Shown in pieces: positions 1 to 8,238 of a DNA stretch of 47,776 bases. The notes under the pieces were generated by a model. It did no database searches, had not been told where the DNA came from, and saw only the letters and a list, made by a program, of their open reading frames with translations. This DNA comes from Desulfobacter vibrioformis DSM 8776 (GTDB lineage Bacteria; Desulfobacterota; Desulfobacteria; Desulfobacterales; Desulfobacteraceae), in contig NZ_JQKJ01000029.1 in the NCBI RefSeq assembly GCF_000745975.1, forward strand, positions 1 through 47,776. Direction: 5' to 3'. The position numbers were made by a program, and so were the translations under genes. Numbering within the stretch: the stretch's first letter is position 1; the number at the start of each line of letters is the position of its first letter.

Positions 1-1
1 A

Positions 2-349
2 AATTTTTCCGGTACATCTGTTTTGTCCGTTTATCAAGATTTTCATGCGAAAGTCCTGGCAAAAAATCTTACATGGATATTAGCATCACCTGCTCAAGAT
101 GTAATAGAGAAAAAGGATGATAAAAAAAAGCACGAACATCAATTGAATATGACACAGGCAATTTCAAAATCCAAAGATACACTCTTTTTACTTTTTGAAA
201 GACCTCGTGAAATAATTGAACAGCTAATCCAGCAAATTCATACACTTTTTATGGGAGCAACAGAACCGATTAGACCTGGGCGTAAATTTGAACGAAAACA
301 TAAAGTTGCCAAAAGGGAGCATCATATGAATTTAAAACCTTGCCGTTAA
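2..349 (+). CDS. IS4-family transposase, C-terminal part
   Basis: The frame is open from the window edge and reads NFSGTSVLSVYQDFHAKVL near its start, which matches the end of the catalytic domain of IS4-family DDE transposases, where the last catalytic Glu sits just before the NFSG motif. Only about 115 C-terminal residues are inside the window, so the catalytic residues cannot be checked. The tail is basic (RKFERKHKVAKREHH), as usual for this family. It lies directly upstream of the Slam locus, so that locus is bordered by mobile DNA on this side. Family assignment is by motif; whether the element is intact cannot be told from here. Confidence 0.8.
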   Translation, partial: NFSGTSVLSVYQDFHAKVLAKNLTWILASPAQDVIEKKDDKKKHEHQLNMTQAISKSKDTLFLLFERPREIIEQLIQQIHTLFMGATEPIRPGRKFERKHKVAKREHHMNLKPCR

Positions 350-404
350 CTTTATGACATTGACCCTTGACCAAACCCGAAAACCTGTCTATAAAATTTT
401 TCAT

Positions 405-468
405 AAGCAGTTCCTGTTTGTATTTTAAAAGTATTCGATCTACCTTTATTATACATGAGGAACTGCTT
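405..468. repeat. Inverted repeat upstream of the Slam cargo gene
   Basis: AAGCAGTTCCT (405-415) is repeated in exact reverse complement as AGGAACTGCTT (458-468). The match continues imperfectly inward to about 423 and 451. It sits about 100 bp before the cargo gene start and could be an operator, an mRNA leader hairpin or the scar of a lost element. No poly-T follows, so a terminator is unlikely. Confidence 0.5.
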
Positions 469-568
469 CGTTCATATCACGGTTTATTGGGTTGCGGGTT
501 TCCCGCCTTAGACTTTAAAAGTGATGACAATTCACGTAAGAAAATCAAGCTCCAAAGGGGGATAATAA

Positions 569-3511
569 ATGCGAAAAATAATACTAATCGGACTACTATT
601 TTATATGTGTTTAAGCGTGCCTGTTATGGCACTATCAGAAGAAGAACCAACATCAACAACTGGAGGTGCTGCTAAAAGGGCATTTGAAACGCTTTCTGCT
701 AACGTTGGAGAGATATCTAAAGCAAATGATGAATTTTTTAGCTTAACAACAAGGAGAAATGCAATAATAGAATTCTATTCGGGGAAGGAAAAAGAGTTGG
801 TCAATGAGATTACCTCTCTGAAAAAGGATTATAACTCTTTAAAAAGTAGTATAGAATCCGCAGAGGATTATAAAGGATTTATTAAAAATCTTCAGAAGAC
901 TGAAGAGTTCAAAAATAGTTTCACAGATACGCTCGAAAATTTAGATAAATCCACCAAAAGTTTACAAGCTGGAGCAGATGAGTTAAAAACAAGTATTAGC
1001 AATAATATAGATGAATTAGAACATATCCAAAAGGGATTGGATGATTCGATAACACTGCGTTCTGACATGACTTTTAAAGAAATTTTAAAGAAAAAAAGGC
1101 CTGGAACAGATCTTCTTAAATTAGAGGTATTACCTGAATCTGGGGCATCTAACGTCACCAAGGGGATTGCAATTATAAATTTAGGTCTTTATGCATATGA
1201 TGTGCATAATCGTCTTGATTCTCTAATGAAAGATATTGCTTATGGTGAAGCCGATTGTAAAGATTACATAATGACAGGTCTATCAATTGGTAGCTTGATT
1301 CCAGGAGTTGGTTTGGTCTACCAAGCTGCTTCTATAGAAGAAACCTTTGAACTGATATTAGGGAAAAAAACAATAATCAATGAAAATTATTCAAATGCTG
1401 CACAGAAAGTATCTGAATTGGCAGAGTATGTCATTGGTGAAAGTATGTTTGATTTGCTTGAAAATAAGTATTATGAGCAATTGGAAAATGCAAAATCAGC
1501 AGACGAGGTGAGTGAAATTATTTCTTATGCTAAAAATGATCACATCGAACTACTTGTTCAATTACAGGAAACTATAACCGATATAAGAAATAATGTCAGG
1601 GCATTAGAGGATGAAAACAATCCTGCATTGAATGCAGTTGTGTATAGCCTAAATAATTTAGAAAGTCTTATCACAAATTACAGCAGAGAAGAAGTTCATA
1701 ATAAAGGATTTGAAAGTAGATATTTGGAAATGGCATTTACTCCTCGATTGAATAAGCTTGTCAATCAAAGTAAGGAATTTTACAAAAAAAAATACGATGA
1801 GTTGCAGCAAAACGTGGAAGAAGTAAGCAATGTACTCAATGAAATGGACGATGGTAGCAAGGTGATCAAAGACGCAGCAATAACATTTGAAAATACGTCT
1901 CTCGAAGAATTGGTGTCTTTGATTGATAGTGAAACTGGTAATGATTATATGGGATTGATTCAACAAGAACATAGTCAAACGATTCAACCTGTGAGTGGCG
2001 ATGATGAGACTATCACTGAAGATGATTCAAAATCAGACGAACTATCTGAAGATGACTCTGATGAAAAGAAACCAACTGCAAATAGCGATGTTACGCAGGA
2101 AAAACTGGAAGAGCTTGAGGGAAAATCCCGGGAACAGTTGGCCTTAAAGCAACAAAGCAATGAAATCAATTCTAAATTAAGTTGGAACTGGCAGCAAAAA
2201 GCCTCCTATGAAGATCAGTTGGCACTTCTTTCCAATGAAAAGAATGAACTTAAGGATCAACTGGCCGAGATCGAGTCAAAACTGTCTGAGTACCAAGGAA
2301 AAAAAACGGGGCTTGATAAGCAGGAAATTATCGATAAGCTGGAAAATATACGTAACGGGTTTGTTTATGCGCAATATTTGAAAGAAAAATACAATGGGGA
2401 TTATAATCAACTCTCCTATAGCGAAAAATTCAAGTTAAAAAAATATTCCAAAATAATCTACGACAATACCTATCAGACTGTTTATCTATTTCAAAACGGC
2501 TATAAACATGTGAAGGAGGCCGTGGATGCTTACAATCAAGCATTAAGCTATCAGTCGGAAAATCAGGCTATTCTGGCTGAGATTACAAACCTTAGAGCCC
2601 AGCAGGAAGAACTTAAAAATAGAATCTCACAGATAGATGCTCAGATGGAGATCCTGGAATCCAGCATCGCGGTTCTTGAACCCACGATTCAAGCCCTTGA
2701 AGAGCAGGGCGCCGATATGGCCGAACAGATAAGTGAAAGCCAAGATTATCTATCTGGACTTGTCTCGGACGTCCAGGATCTGGAAAAACAGGAGTTAGCA
2801 GAAGAACAGGCACCGTCCGACAATTCAGAAACAGCCCCCTCCTATAGCGGATTTTTGTCTGCTCTTTCCACCAATGGGACATTAACTGGTGCAAGGCCGA
2901 GATCGGACACTGAACCCCATGTTGGTATGGCGCTGACACCCATTGAAAACAATTCTGGTATATTTAGCGGCGATTATACGATCGACACACAATCCAATTC
3001 AGACAGTTCAGGTGAATACAGTTATCTGTCATGGGGCACATGGGACGAAACTAATCCGCCTCAAATTTATACGGAAAACAATGGGAATGTAAATACACTG
3101 GCTGGCGGACATTGGATCATGGGTGAACTGGCAACAGATATCCCGCGTCAGGGCTCCGCAAGCTACCAGGGGGAACTGATCGGTGATTACAAAGGGTTTA
3201 GTAGTCGTGAAGCAGGGGTGATGACTGGTTCCGTATCTCTCAATGCCAACTTTTCCAATGCGACCATAACAGGTAGTATGAATATTTTGAGAAATAATGC
3301 ACAATGGGCAAATCCGACATTGCAGAATAGCTACCTGGACGCCAAGCACAATGCTTTTGGCGCTGAGCTTTCAGGTGGATACGGCGGGAATGTCTCCGGA
3401 CGATTCTATGGCGGGAAGGGAACTATCCCGGCAGAGGTCGGCGGAGACTGGTGGTATTTGAACAATGACGGCTCTGCTGCGGTTGGTATCTTCCGCGGAA
3501 AGAAACAATAA
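569..3511 (+). CDS. Secreted coiled-coil protein with C-terminal TbpB-like barrel (putative Slam cargo)
   Basis: A 980-residue exported protein. Residues 1-21 form a signal peptide with a signal-peptidase-I type end (VPVMA then LSEEE). There is no convincing lipobox, so the product is probably soluble rather than a lipoprotein. Residues about 30-190 and 270-450 are heptad-rich coiled coil. Residues about 230-265 form a Gly-rich hydrophobic stretch (TGLSIGSLIPGVGLVYQA) unlike the rest. An acidic linker lies near 480-515 and a second coiled coil near 520-745. The last 190 residues are Gly/Ser/Asn-rich beta sequence ending VGGDWWYLNNDGSAAVGIFRG, typical of the TbpB-like handle barrel that Slam exporters recognise. 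The RBS AGGGGG lies just upstream of the ATG, and the next gene starts directly after the stop. The N-terminal two thirds look clearly more AT-rich than the barrel, which suggests a swapped passenger. The passenger's function is unknown. Confidence 0.7.
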   Translation: MRKIILIGLLFYMCLSVPVMALSEEEPTSTTGGAAKRAFETLSANVGEISKANDEFFSLTTRRNAIIEFYSGKEKELVNEITSLKKDYNSLKSSIESAEDYKGFIKNLQKTEEFKNSFTDTLENLDKSTKSLQAGADELKTSISNNIDELEHIQKGLDDSITLRSDMTFKEILKKKRPGTDLLKLEVLPESGASNVTKGIAIINLGLYAYDVHNRLDSLMKDIAYGEADCKDYIMTGLSIGSLIPGVGLVYQAASIEETFELILGKKTIINENYSNAAQKVSELAEYVIGESMFDLLENKYYEQLENAKSADEVSEIISYAKNDHIELLVQLQETITDIRNNVRALEDENNPALNAVVYSLNNLESLITNYSREEVHNKGFESRYLEMAFTPRLNKLVNQSKEFYKKKYDELQQNVEEVSNVLNEMDDGSKVIKDAAITFENTSLEELVSLIDSETGNDYMGLIQQEHSQTIQPVSGDDETITEDDSKSDELSEDDSDEKKPTANSDVTQEKLEELEGKSREQLALKQQSNEINSKLSWNWQQKASYEDQLALLSNEKNELKDQLAEIESKLSEYQGKKTGLDKQEIIDKLENIRNGFVYAQYLKEKYNGDYNQLSYSEKFKLKKYSKIIYDNTYQTVYLFQNGYKHVKEAVDAYNQALSYQSENQAILAEITNLRAQQEELKNRISQIDAQMEILESSIAVLEPTIQALEEQGADMAEQISESQDYLSGLVSDVQDLEKQELAEEQAPSDNSETAPSYSGFLSALSTNGTLTGARPRSDTEPHVGMALTPIENNSGIFSGDYTIDTQSNSDSSGEYSYLSWGTWDETNPPQIYTENNGNVNTLAGGHWIMGELATDIPRQGSASYQGELIGDYKGFSSREAGVMTGSVSLNANFSNATITGSMNILRNNAQWANPTLQNSYLDAKHNAFGAELSGGYGGNVSGRFYGGKGTIPAEVGGDWWYLNNDGSAAVGIFRGKKQ

Positions 3512-4843
3512 ATGAAAGGCTCATCCATGTTGAATCTCAAGATATTCCTGTTATCCATAATTTTTTGTTTTCTCTGCGCTTTTTCCTGTTTTGCAGCCAA
3601 CAATGCGGTAGACCTCAAAACGGCCCGGGAATTTTTGGCAGGCGGTCAGCCCTGGGATGCGCTCACACTTCTGCAGAAAAACCATGATTCCCAAAGTTCC
3701 AATGCCCAGGAGTGGTTCCTAATGGCCTTGGCGGCCAAGGCCTGTCAACGCCCTGTGGAAGCAAGCTCATATTTGGAAAAAGTAATTGAGATTGATCCGA
3801 AAAATGCAGGCCGTGCAAAGCTCGAACTTGCCTACCTGACTTACTCCCTTGGGGACGTCGAAAAGGCAAAGCTGTATCTGAACGAAGTCAAGGCATCAGG
3901 CCCGCCCACCAGGGTTGGCGAAAACATTGACAGGTTCATGCAGCTCATTGACACTCAGGCGCCGCCAAAATCCTGGCGCCTGACAACCTCCCTTGGATGG
4001 ATGTATGACTCAAATGCCAATGCCGGACCTGACACCGATTCTGTTTTGATGTATGGCCTACCCTTTGTCCTGTCGGATGATGCAAAGGATAATGAGGATA
4101 CGGCATGGCTGTGTAATATCGGTTTTGATTACAACAAAATCTTTACCGATGATATTGCCTGGCAGTTCGGGCTCTACTTCAGTCTGACAGACTATGCCAG
4201 CCTTGATAACTTGGACTCTTTTGTCCTGTCAGGCTCTACAGGCCCCTCCTTCCGCGTTACCAATAGATTCGGTCTGTCTGTTCCGCTGGTTTTCGATCGG
4301 GTTAGAATTGGCCATGAAGACTCATATTACTATTGTTCTTATGGAGTAGCTCCACAATTACATTACGCGCTGACGGAAAAACTTTCGTTCAACCTTGGCT
4401 CTGTATTGAGTAAAAAAGACTATCACAACAGAAGTGACAGAAATTCTGAAAACTATCAGTTATCTCCATCTTTAAATTATCAAATCGATAACATCAGCTT
4501 TGCAAGGACTGGACTGACCCTGGGAATTCAAAATTCTGGTTTATCTTACCAAGATAACGATCTGTGGGGATTGAACGCCATGTACGGACGGTTTTTTTGG
4601 GACATCATACAAGTAACCTTAAGCCTATCCTACTTCGACACGGATTATACTGGTAAGGAAGAGGCTTATTCACAGGCGAGACACGATAAGACGACTCGTT
4701 TCGGGATGAATATTACCTATCACATAAAACTGATTGGAACTGACCTGGTATCCTCCTTATATCGTACGATCAATCACAGTAATCTTGATATCTATGAATA
4801 TGATCGTGATCAGTTGAGTTTCTTTTTGCGTAAATCATTTTAA
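3512..4843 (+). CDS. Slam-family outer-membrane exporter (TPR plus DUF560 barrel)
   Basis: A 443-residue protein with a signal peptide (LSIIFCFLCAFSCFAA). Residues about 35-140 are TPR-like helices (DALTLLQKNHD, AEEWFLMALAA-type repeats, PVEASSYLEKVIEIDPKNAG). From about 155 to the end are alternating aromatic beta strands, starting SWRLTTSLGWMYDSNANAG and ending in Phe (FFLRKSF), the usual C-terminal signal of an outer-membrane barrel. TPR followed by a roughly 14-strand DUF560 barrel is the architecture of Slam, the type XI secretion exporter that moves TbpB-like proteins across the outer membrane. It begins immediately after the cargo stop codon, so the two are co-transcribed and probably a dedicated pair. 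An alternative ATG at 3527 has an AAAGG spaced 8 nt away. Family assignment is fairly sure; partnership is inferred from adjacency and the cargo's barrel. Confidence 0.75.
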   Translation: MKGSSMLNLKIFLLSIIFCFLCAFSCFAANNAVDLKTAREFLAGGQPWDALTLLQKNHDSQSSNAQEWFLMALAAKACQRPVEASSYLEKVIEIDPKNAGRAKLELAYLTYSLGDVEKAKLYLNEVKASGPPTRVGENIDRFMQLIDTQAPPKSWRLTTSLGWMYDSNANAGPDTDSVLMYGLPFVLSDDAKDNEDTAWLCNIGFDYNKIFTDDIAWQFGLYFSLTDYASLDNLDSFVLSGSTGPSFRVTNRFGLSVPLVFDRVRIGHEDSYYYCSYGVAPQLHYALTEKLSFNLGSVLSKKDYHNRSDRNSENYQLSPSLNYQIDNISFARTGLTLGIQNSGLSYQDNDLWGLNAMYGRFFWDIIQVTLSLSYFDTDYTGKEEAYSQARHDKTTRFGMNITYHIKLIGTDLVSSLYRTINHSNLDIYEYDRDQLSFFLRKSF

Positions 4844-4889
4844 TTCGCAAATGAGGCCTAGGGTAATTTCGAACAGTTATCCAATCCAT

Positions 4890-6770
4890 GAAATTTCGGG
4901 GCTTGATCATAACATCGGCCAAGAAGTGTGTCTTCAGAATGCTTAAAAAAGGAATTTAGAAGAAAAAAATGTAGATAAAATTAGCCCGGTCTGTGAATAG
5001 ATAATGCGCCAAACAATAATTATTCACAGAAAAGATCAAAAAAGCCCGGGCATGACATCTACATACGCTGAATCTTCTCATAATGCAAACATCAAGACAA
5101 AATGGCCCAGGGATGAAGTCTCTATGAAAATTATAGATTTTAAGAACTGTAAGGAAAAACTCAGTCAGCGTGAGTTTGCCAGAGATGTCGGCGTTCCCCG
5201 AACAACTTTACAAAACTGGCTCAACCGGATGGATAGAATAGATGAGGGACCGGCGATAGTCGCTTTTTTCGAAAGTCCGGCAGGTGTGAAATTTTTACAT
5301 ACCTTGGTTCAGGCCCTCCATTTTGAATTCACCAAGGTGGGATGTGCCAGCATCCGCAATATTTGCAATTTTCTTAAGTTAACCCGGTTATCAAGCTTTG
5401 TGGCCGCATCCTACGGCACCCATCAAAAGATTTCAAATCAAATGGACACCCAAATAGGCCGGTTCGGTGATATTGAACAAGCACGTCTTTCACTTCTTAT
5501 GCCCGAAAAACGGATCACCCTATGTGAGGATGAAACCTTTCATCCTCAAGTCTGCCTTGTGGCTATCGAACCGAATTCCAACTATATTATTCTTGAAAAA
5601 TATGCCAAGGACCGTTCCGGAGTTACGTGGAACCAATCTGTGAGTGGGGCGCTTGGTGACCTTCCCGTCAAGGTTATTCAAAGTACGAGTGATGAGGGAA
5701 AGGGATTGATTCATCATGTGACGAAAGGCTTAAACGGTCACCATTCTCCGGATTTGTTTCATGTAATGTATGAAATCAGCCGGGGAACTGGAGCGCCACT
5801 CTCTGCAAAAATACGGAAAGCTGAAAAAGAACATGAAAACAGTAAGAGGAAAGTCCTTGATGCGGAGAAAAACAAGGACAACTATAAAAATCTTGAAAAA
5901 CGACCTGTTGGTAGACCTCTTGATTTTGACAAGAAAATCCTTCGCTGTGTAAAAAAAGAACAAGAAGCAAAGGCGGCTCTGGACAAAGCAAGGGAGAACC
6001 AGGAAACCGTCACAAAAGCAAGAAAACAAATCAGCAGAGCCTATCATCCCTACGATCCTCTCACAGGAAACAAGCAAGACTCAGGCACAGTTGGCATTCA
6101 ACTGAAAGAGAGCTTTGATCAAATCCGGGAAGCCGCGGATCACCTGCCGGATCGATGCAAAGATAAAATCGAAAAGGCCTGGCGTGTAACCGAAAAAATG
6201 ATGGCAACCCTCGTATTTTATTTTTGCATGATTGAGTCGTGTGTCAACGATATGGATTTGCCTGATGATAAGCGAAATTTGATGTATAGCAAATTAATTC
6301 CAGGATTTTATCTTCAAAAGGCCGCTCGTAAGGAAAAAGATCCGGAACAAAAAAAGAAGATTCGGCAAAAATCTCAAGAATTACTCTCGGTGTTGCAGGA
6401 CAGAAACGGGCAGCTTTTCGAATCCGCTGATGATGAAATCAACCGCATGGTCAGAACGGCAAAGGAGTGCGCAGGATTTTTTCAAAGGTCAAGTTCATGT
6501 GTAGAAGGCCGTAATGCACAACTGTCCCTGCATCATCATGGTATGCACCGGTTGAGCGACCGAAAAATGAAGGGTTTGACGGTGATTCATAACTTTCACT
6601 TAAAACGGCCTGATGGAAGAACGGCGGCAGAAAGATTTTTTGAAAACAAGCCAATCAACATGTTTGAATGGCTCGTTAAAAAAATGCCTCTGCCTGCAAG
6701 ACCAAGAAGAAATAAAATTAAAATGGCAAGTTAGGTATAATGGCCGATCTTATGATCAAGCCCAAATTTC
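4890..6770 (+). mobile_element. Insertion sequence with DUF6399-type transposase
   Basis: Outward from the transposase gene are inverted repeats: positions 4899-4920 and 6742-6763 are reverse complements over 22 nt with a single mismatch (core GGGCTTGATCATAA). A looser match (GAAATTT plus G-run) extends each repeat outward to about 4890 and 6770. The element boundaries given are the outer limits of that match; the true ends may lie further out, and no target duplication was identified. Confidence 0.65.
5004..6734 (+). CDS. Transposase-like protein, DUF6399 group
   Basis: A 576-residue protein. An N-terminal helix-turn-helix (SQREFARDVGVPRTTLQNWL, about residues 54-73) is followed by an RNase-H-like core. 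Candidate acidic catalytic residues are the D in CEDETFHPQ, the D/E in QSTSDEGKG and the E in SSCVEGRNAQLSLHHHG, separated by a long basic coiled-coil insertion (about 255-340). SSCVEGRNAQLSLHHHG is the signature I associate with DUF6399 proteins that occur as transposases in deltaproteobacteria and cyanobacteria. The matching inverted repeats on both sides support a transposase. The first ATG has no good RBS; starts at ATG 5124 or between are equally possible. The gene appears intact. Confidence 0.65.
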   Translation: MRQTIIIHRKDQKSPGMTSTYAESSHNANIKTKWPRDEVSMKIIDFKNCKEKLSQREFARDVGVPRTTLQNWLNRMDRIDEGPAIVAFFESPAGVKFLHTLVQALHFEFTKVGCASIRNICNFLKLTRLSSFVAASYGTHQKISNQMDTQIGRFGDIEQARLSLLMPEKRITLCEDETFHPQVCLVAIEPNSNYIILEKYAKDRSGVTWNQSVSGALGDLPVKVIQSTSDEGKGLIHHVTKGLNGHHSPDLFHVMYEISRGTGAPLSAKIRKAEKEHENSKRKVLDAEKNKDNYKNLEKRPVGRPLDFDKKILRCVKKEQEAKAALDKARENQETVTKARKQISRAYHPYDPLTGNKQDSGTVGIQLKESFDQIREAADHLPDRCKDKIEKAWRVTEKMMATLVFYFCMIESCVNDMDLPDDKRNLMYSKLIPGFYLQKAARKEKDPEQKKKIRQKSQELLSVLQDRNGQLFESADDEINRMVRTAKECAGFFQRSSSCVEGRNAQLSLHHHGMHRLSDRKMKGLTVIHNFHLKRPDGRTAAERFFENKPINMFEWLVKKMPLPARPRRNKIKMAS

Positions 6771-7233
6771 GGAATGAGAAATGCCAGAAAAATTATTTGG
6801 ATTACTGATAATCGTATAGGGAAATGTTAGGAATCATACGGCGAGGGCTATGTCTATTTATGTAGCCTGTAGCCCTTGCCAGCAAGGACGTTGACTACTT
6901 TTGTTATTGTGGAGGGTCTGGCATATAAGATCCGCTAAGCCAAATTGATCAGTCTGGAGAGGGGGCTACCCATGTGCCAATCCGATTTTGGGTGAAAGGA
7001 CTGCCGTAGACTTCCCCCGTCTTATTTAAATTCCATTTCTTTTGAAAAACCCAATCCTCTCCATATAAATCTTCTGGCGCATTTTCAAATTTAGAAAATC
7101 TGACCGATATTTTTTCATTTATGCTTGACTCTCATCTGTATCGAGCTTAAAGTTAACCATAAGATAACAGGTTAACCGAGATAACCGCTTATAAATAAAG
7201 AATTTAAGGTTAACTATAAAAGGAGATAGTAAC
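6735..7233. other. Intergenic stretch with hairpin and possible gene remnant
   Basis: Positions 6840-6850 and 6870-6880 form an 11-bp stem (GGCGAGGGCTA with TAGCCCTTGCC, one G-U pair) with a 19-nt loop and no T-tract, downstream of the insertion sequence. A minus-strand frame is open from 7131 to a TGA at 6949 and encodes plausible protein text (PEDLYGEDWVFQKKW then GSPFTQNRIGTWVAP) but has no ATG. It may be the tail of a broken gene. The part nearest 7234 holds the operator-like repeats listed separately. Confidence 0.4.
7152..7214. promoter_or_regulatory. Cluster of GTTAACC repeats before the coiled-coil gene
   Basis: Four related heptamers lie within 63 bp: GTTAACC at 7152, GGTTAACC at 7170, GATAACC at 7180 and GGTTAAC at 7208, the last only about 20 bp from the start codon. 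GTTAAC is self-complementary, so each can act as a half or whole operator. Their position suggests autoregulation by the adjacent ribbon-helix-helix protein. Confidence 0.5.
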
Positions 7234-8169
7234 ATGGCAAAAGAAACGTTGGGGCTCAAGGTTGACTCGGAAATAGCAGCAAAATTCAAGGAAATCCAGG
7301 CAGGGTCCGGGGCTGCCACTGCACAGGATTTTATTGAAACTCTCCTGGCGGCTCACGCTGAAAAACAGGAGGACACCGACACGTCCAGCCCTGTATATAA
7401 GGAACAGGTCAAGGTCAAACAGGCTTTGGCTTCTGCGGAAAGAGTGTTGTTTGCTTTTTTAGAGATTGCATCTAACGACAAAATCCAGGCACAAACCCAA
7501 GCCCAGGCCTCCGTCAAAGCTGCCCAGGCCGAAACATCCCAGACCAAAGAATTATTTCAGGCCGAAAAAGCCGAAAAAGAAGAACTGAAGGCCGATATTG
7601 AAAACCTTAAAAAAGAGATCTCTATCCTTGAAGAAAAAGCCGAAAGCTTGACTGCCCTTAAAGAAGCTTGGGCAGCAAAGGAAACCGCTTGGGCTGAAAA
7701 AGAGGCCTCTTTCAATGCACGGATAGGTGAATTGGATGCCGAAGCTAAGACCGCCAGGGAGCTTGCTAAAAAGGTTGTTATCCTGGAAAAACAAGTATCA
7801 GAGAAAAATCATCAATTGTCTTTGGCAGAACTCTCCGCAACAGGCGACAAAGAGAAAATTCAAACGCTTGAAAATAGTATAGAGCAGTTTAAAACTGATT
7901 ATGAAGCCCTCAAAGATAAAAACGATAACTTAAAAGAGAACTTAACCGCGGAAAAAATAATTTGTGTAGAAAAGATCAATGCAGAAAGAACGGCTGCAGC
8001 ACAGGTCAAAGGAGAGTTGGAAGCAGTCAGGAGCCAGCTTAGGAATCAGGAAACACTTTTATCTGACATGGCAAAATTAAAACACGATCTTGATGTGGCT
8101 ATCGCAGAAAATCAAAGGCTGTCCAAACAGGTGGAAGGCCCTTCAAAGAAAACGATACCAAAAGAGTAA
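7234..8169 (+). CDS. Ribbon-helix-helix plus coiled-coil DNA-binding protein
   Basis: A 311-residue protein with a strong RBS (AAAGGAG). Residues 1-45 (LGLKVDSEIAAKFKEIQAG, then AQDFIETLLAAH) fit a short ribbon-helix-helix fold: a beta strand followed by two helices. Residues about 75-300 are almost uninterrupted Ala/Glu/Lys-rich coiled coil, interrupted near 200. The layout resembles plasmid partition or KfrA-like accessory proteins that bind DNA at one end and oligomerise through the other. GTTAACC repeats upstream are candidate binding sites. It lies between an insertion sequence and a toxin-antitoxin pair, consistent with plasmid or integrative-element origin. Function is inferred from fold pattern only; no partner ParA/ParB is present in the window. 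Confidence 0.6.
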   Translation: MAKETLGLKVDSEIAAKFKEIQAGSGAATAQDFIETLLAAHAEKQEDTDTSSPVYKEQVKVKQALASAERVLFAFLEIASNDKIQAQTQAQASVKAAQAETSQTKELFQAEKAEKEELKADIENLKKEISILEEKAESLTALKEAWAAKETAWAEKEASFNARIGELDAEAKTARELAKKVVILEKQVSEKNHQLSLAELSATGDKEKIQTLENSIEQFKTDYEALKDKNDNLKENLTAEKIICVEKINAERTAAAQVKGELEAVRSQLRNQETLLSDMAKLKHDLDVAIAENQRLSKQVEGPSKKTIPKE

Positions 8170-8238
8170 GGTTGTAGCTCGGTAAAATTAGTCTGCCAAG
8201 CTTCCAATTCTGGATTCGTTTTCCATCTGCTTCCTCGT

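Noticed and set aside
367-675. Open frame before the Slam cargo
   Set aside because: It overlaps the cargo signal peptide, contains no known motif and has low-complexity text; the inverted repeat lies inside it.
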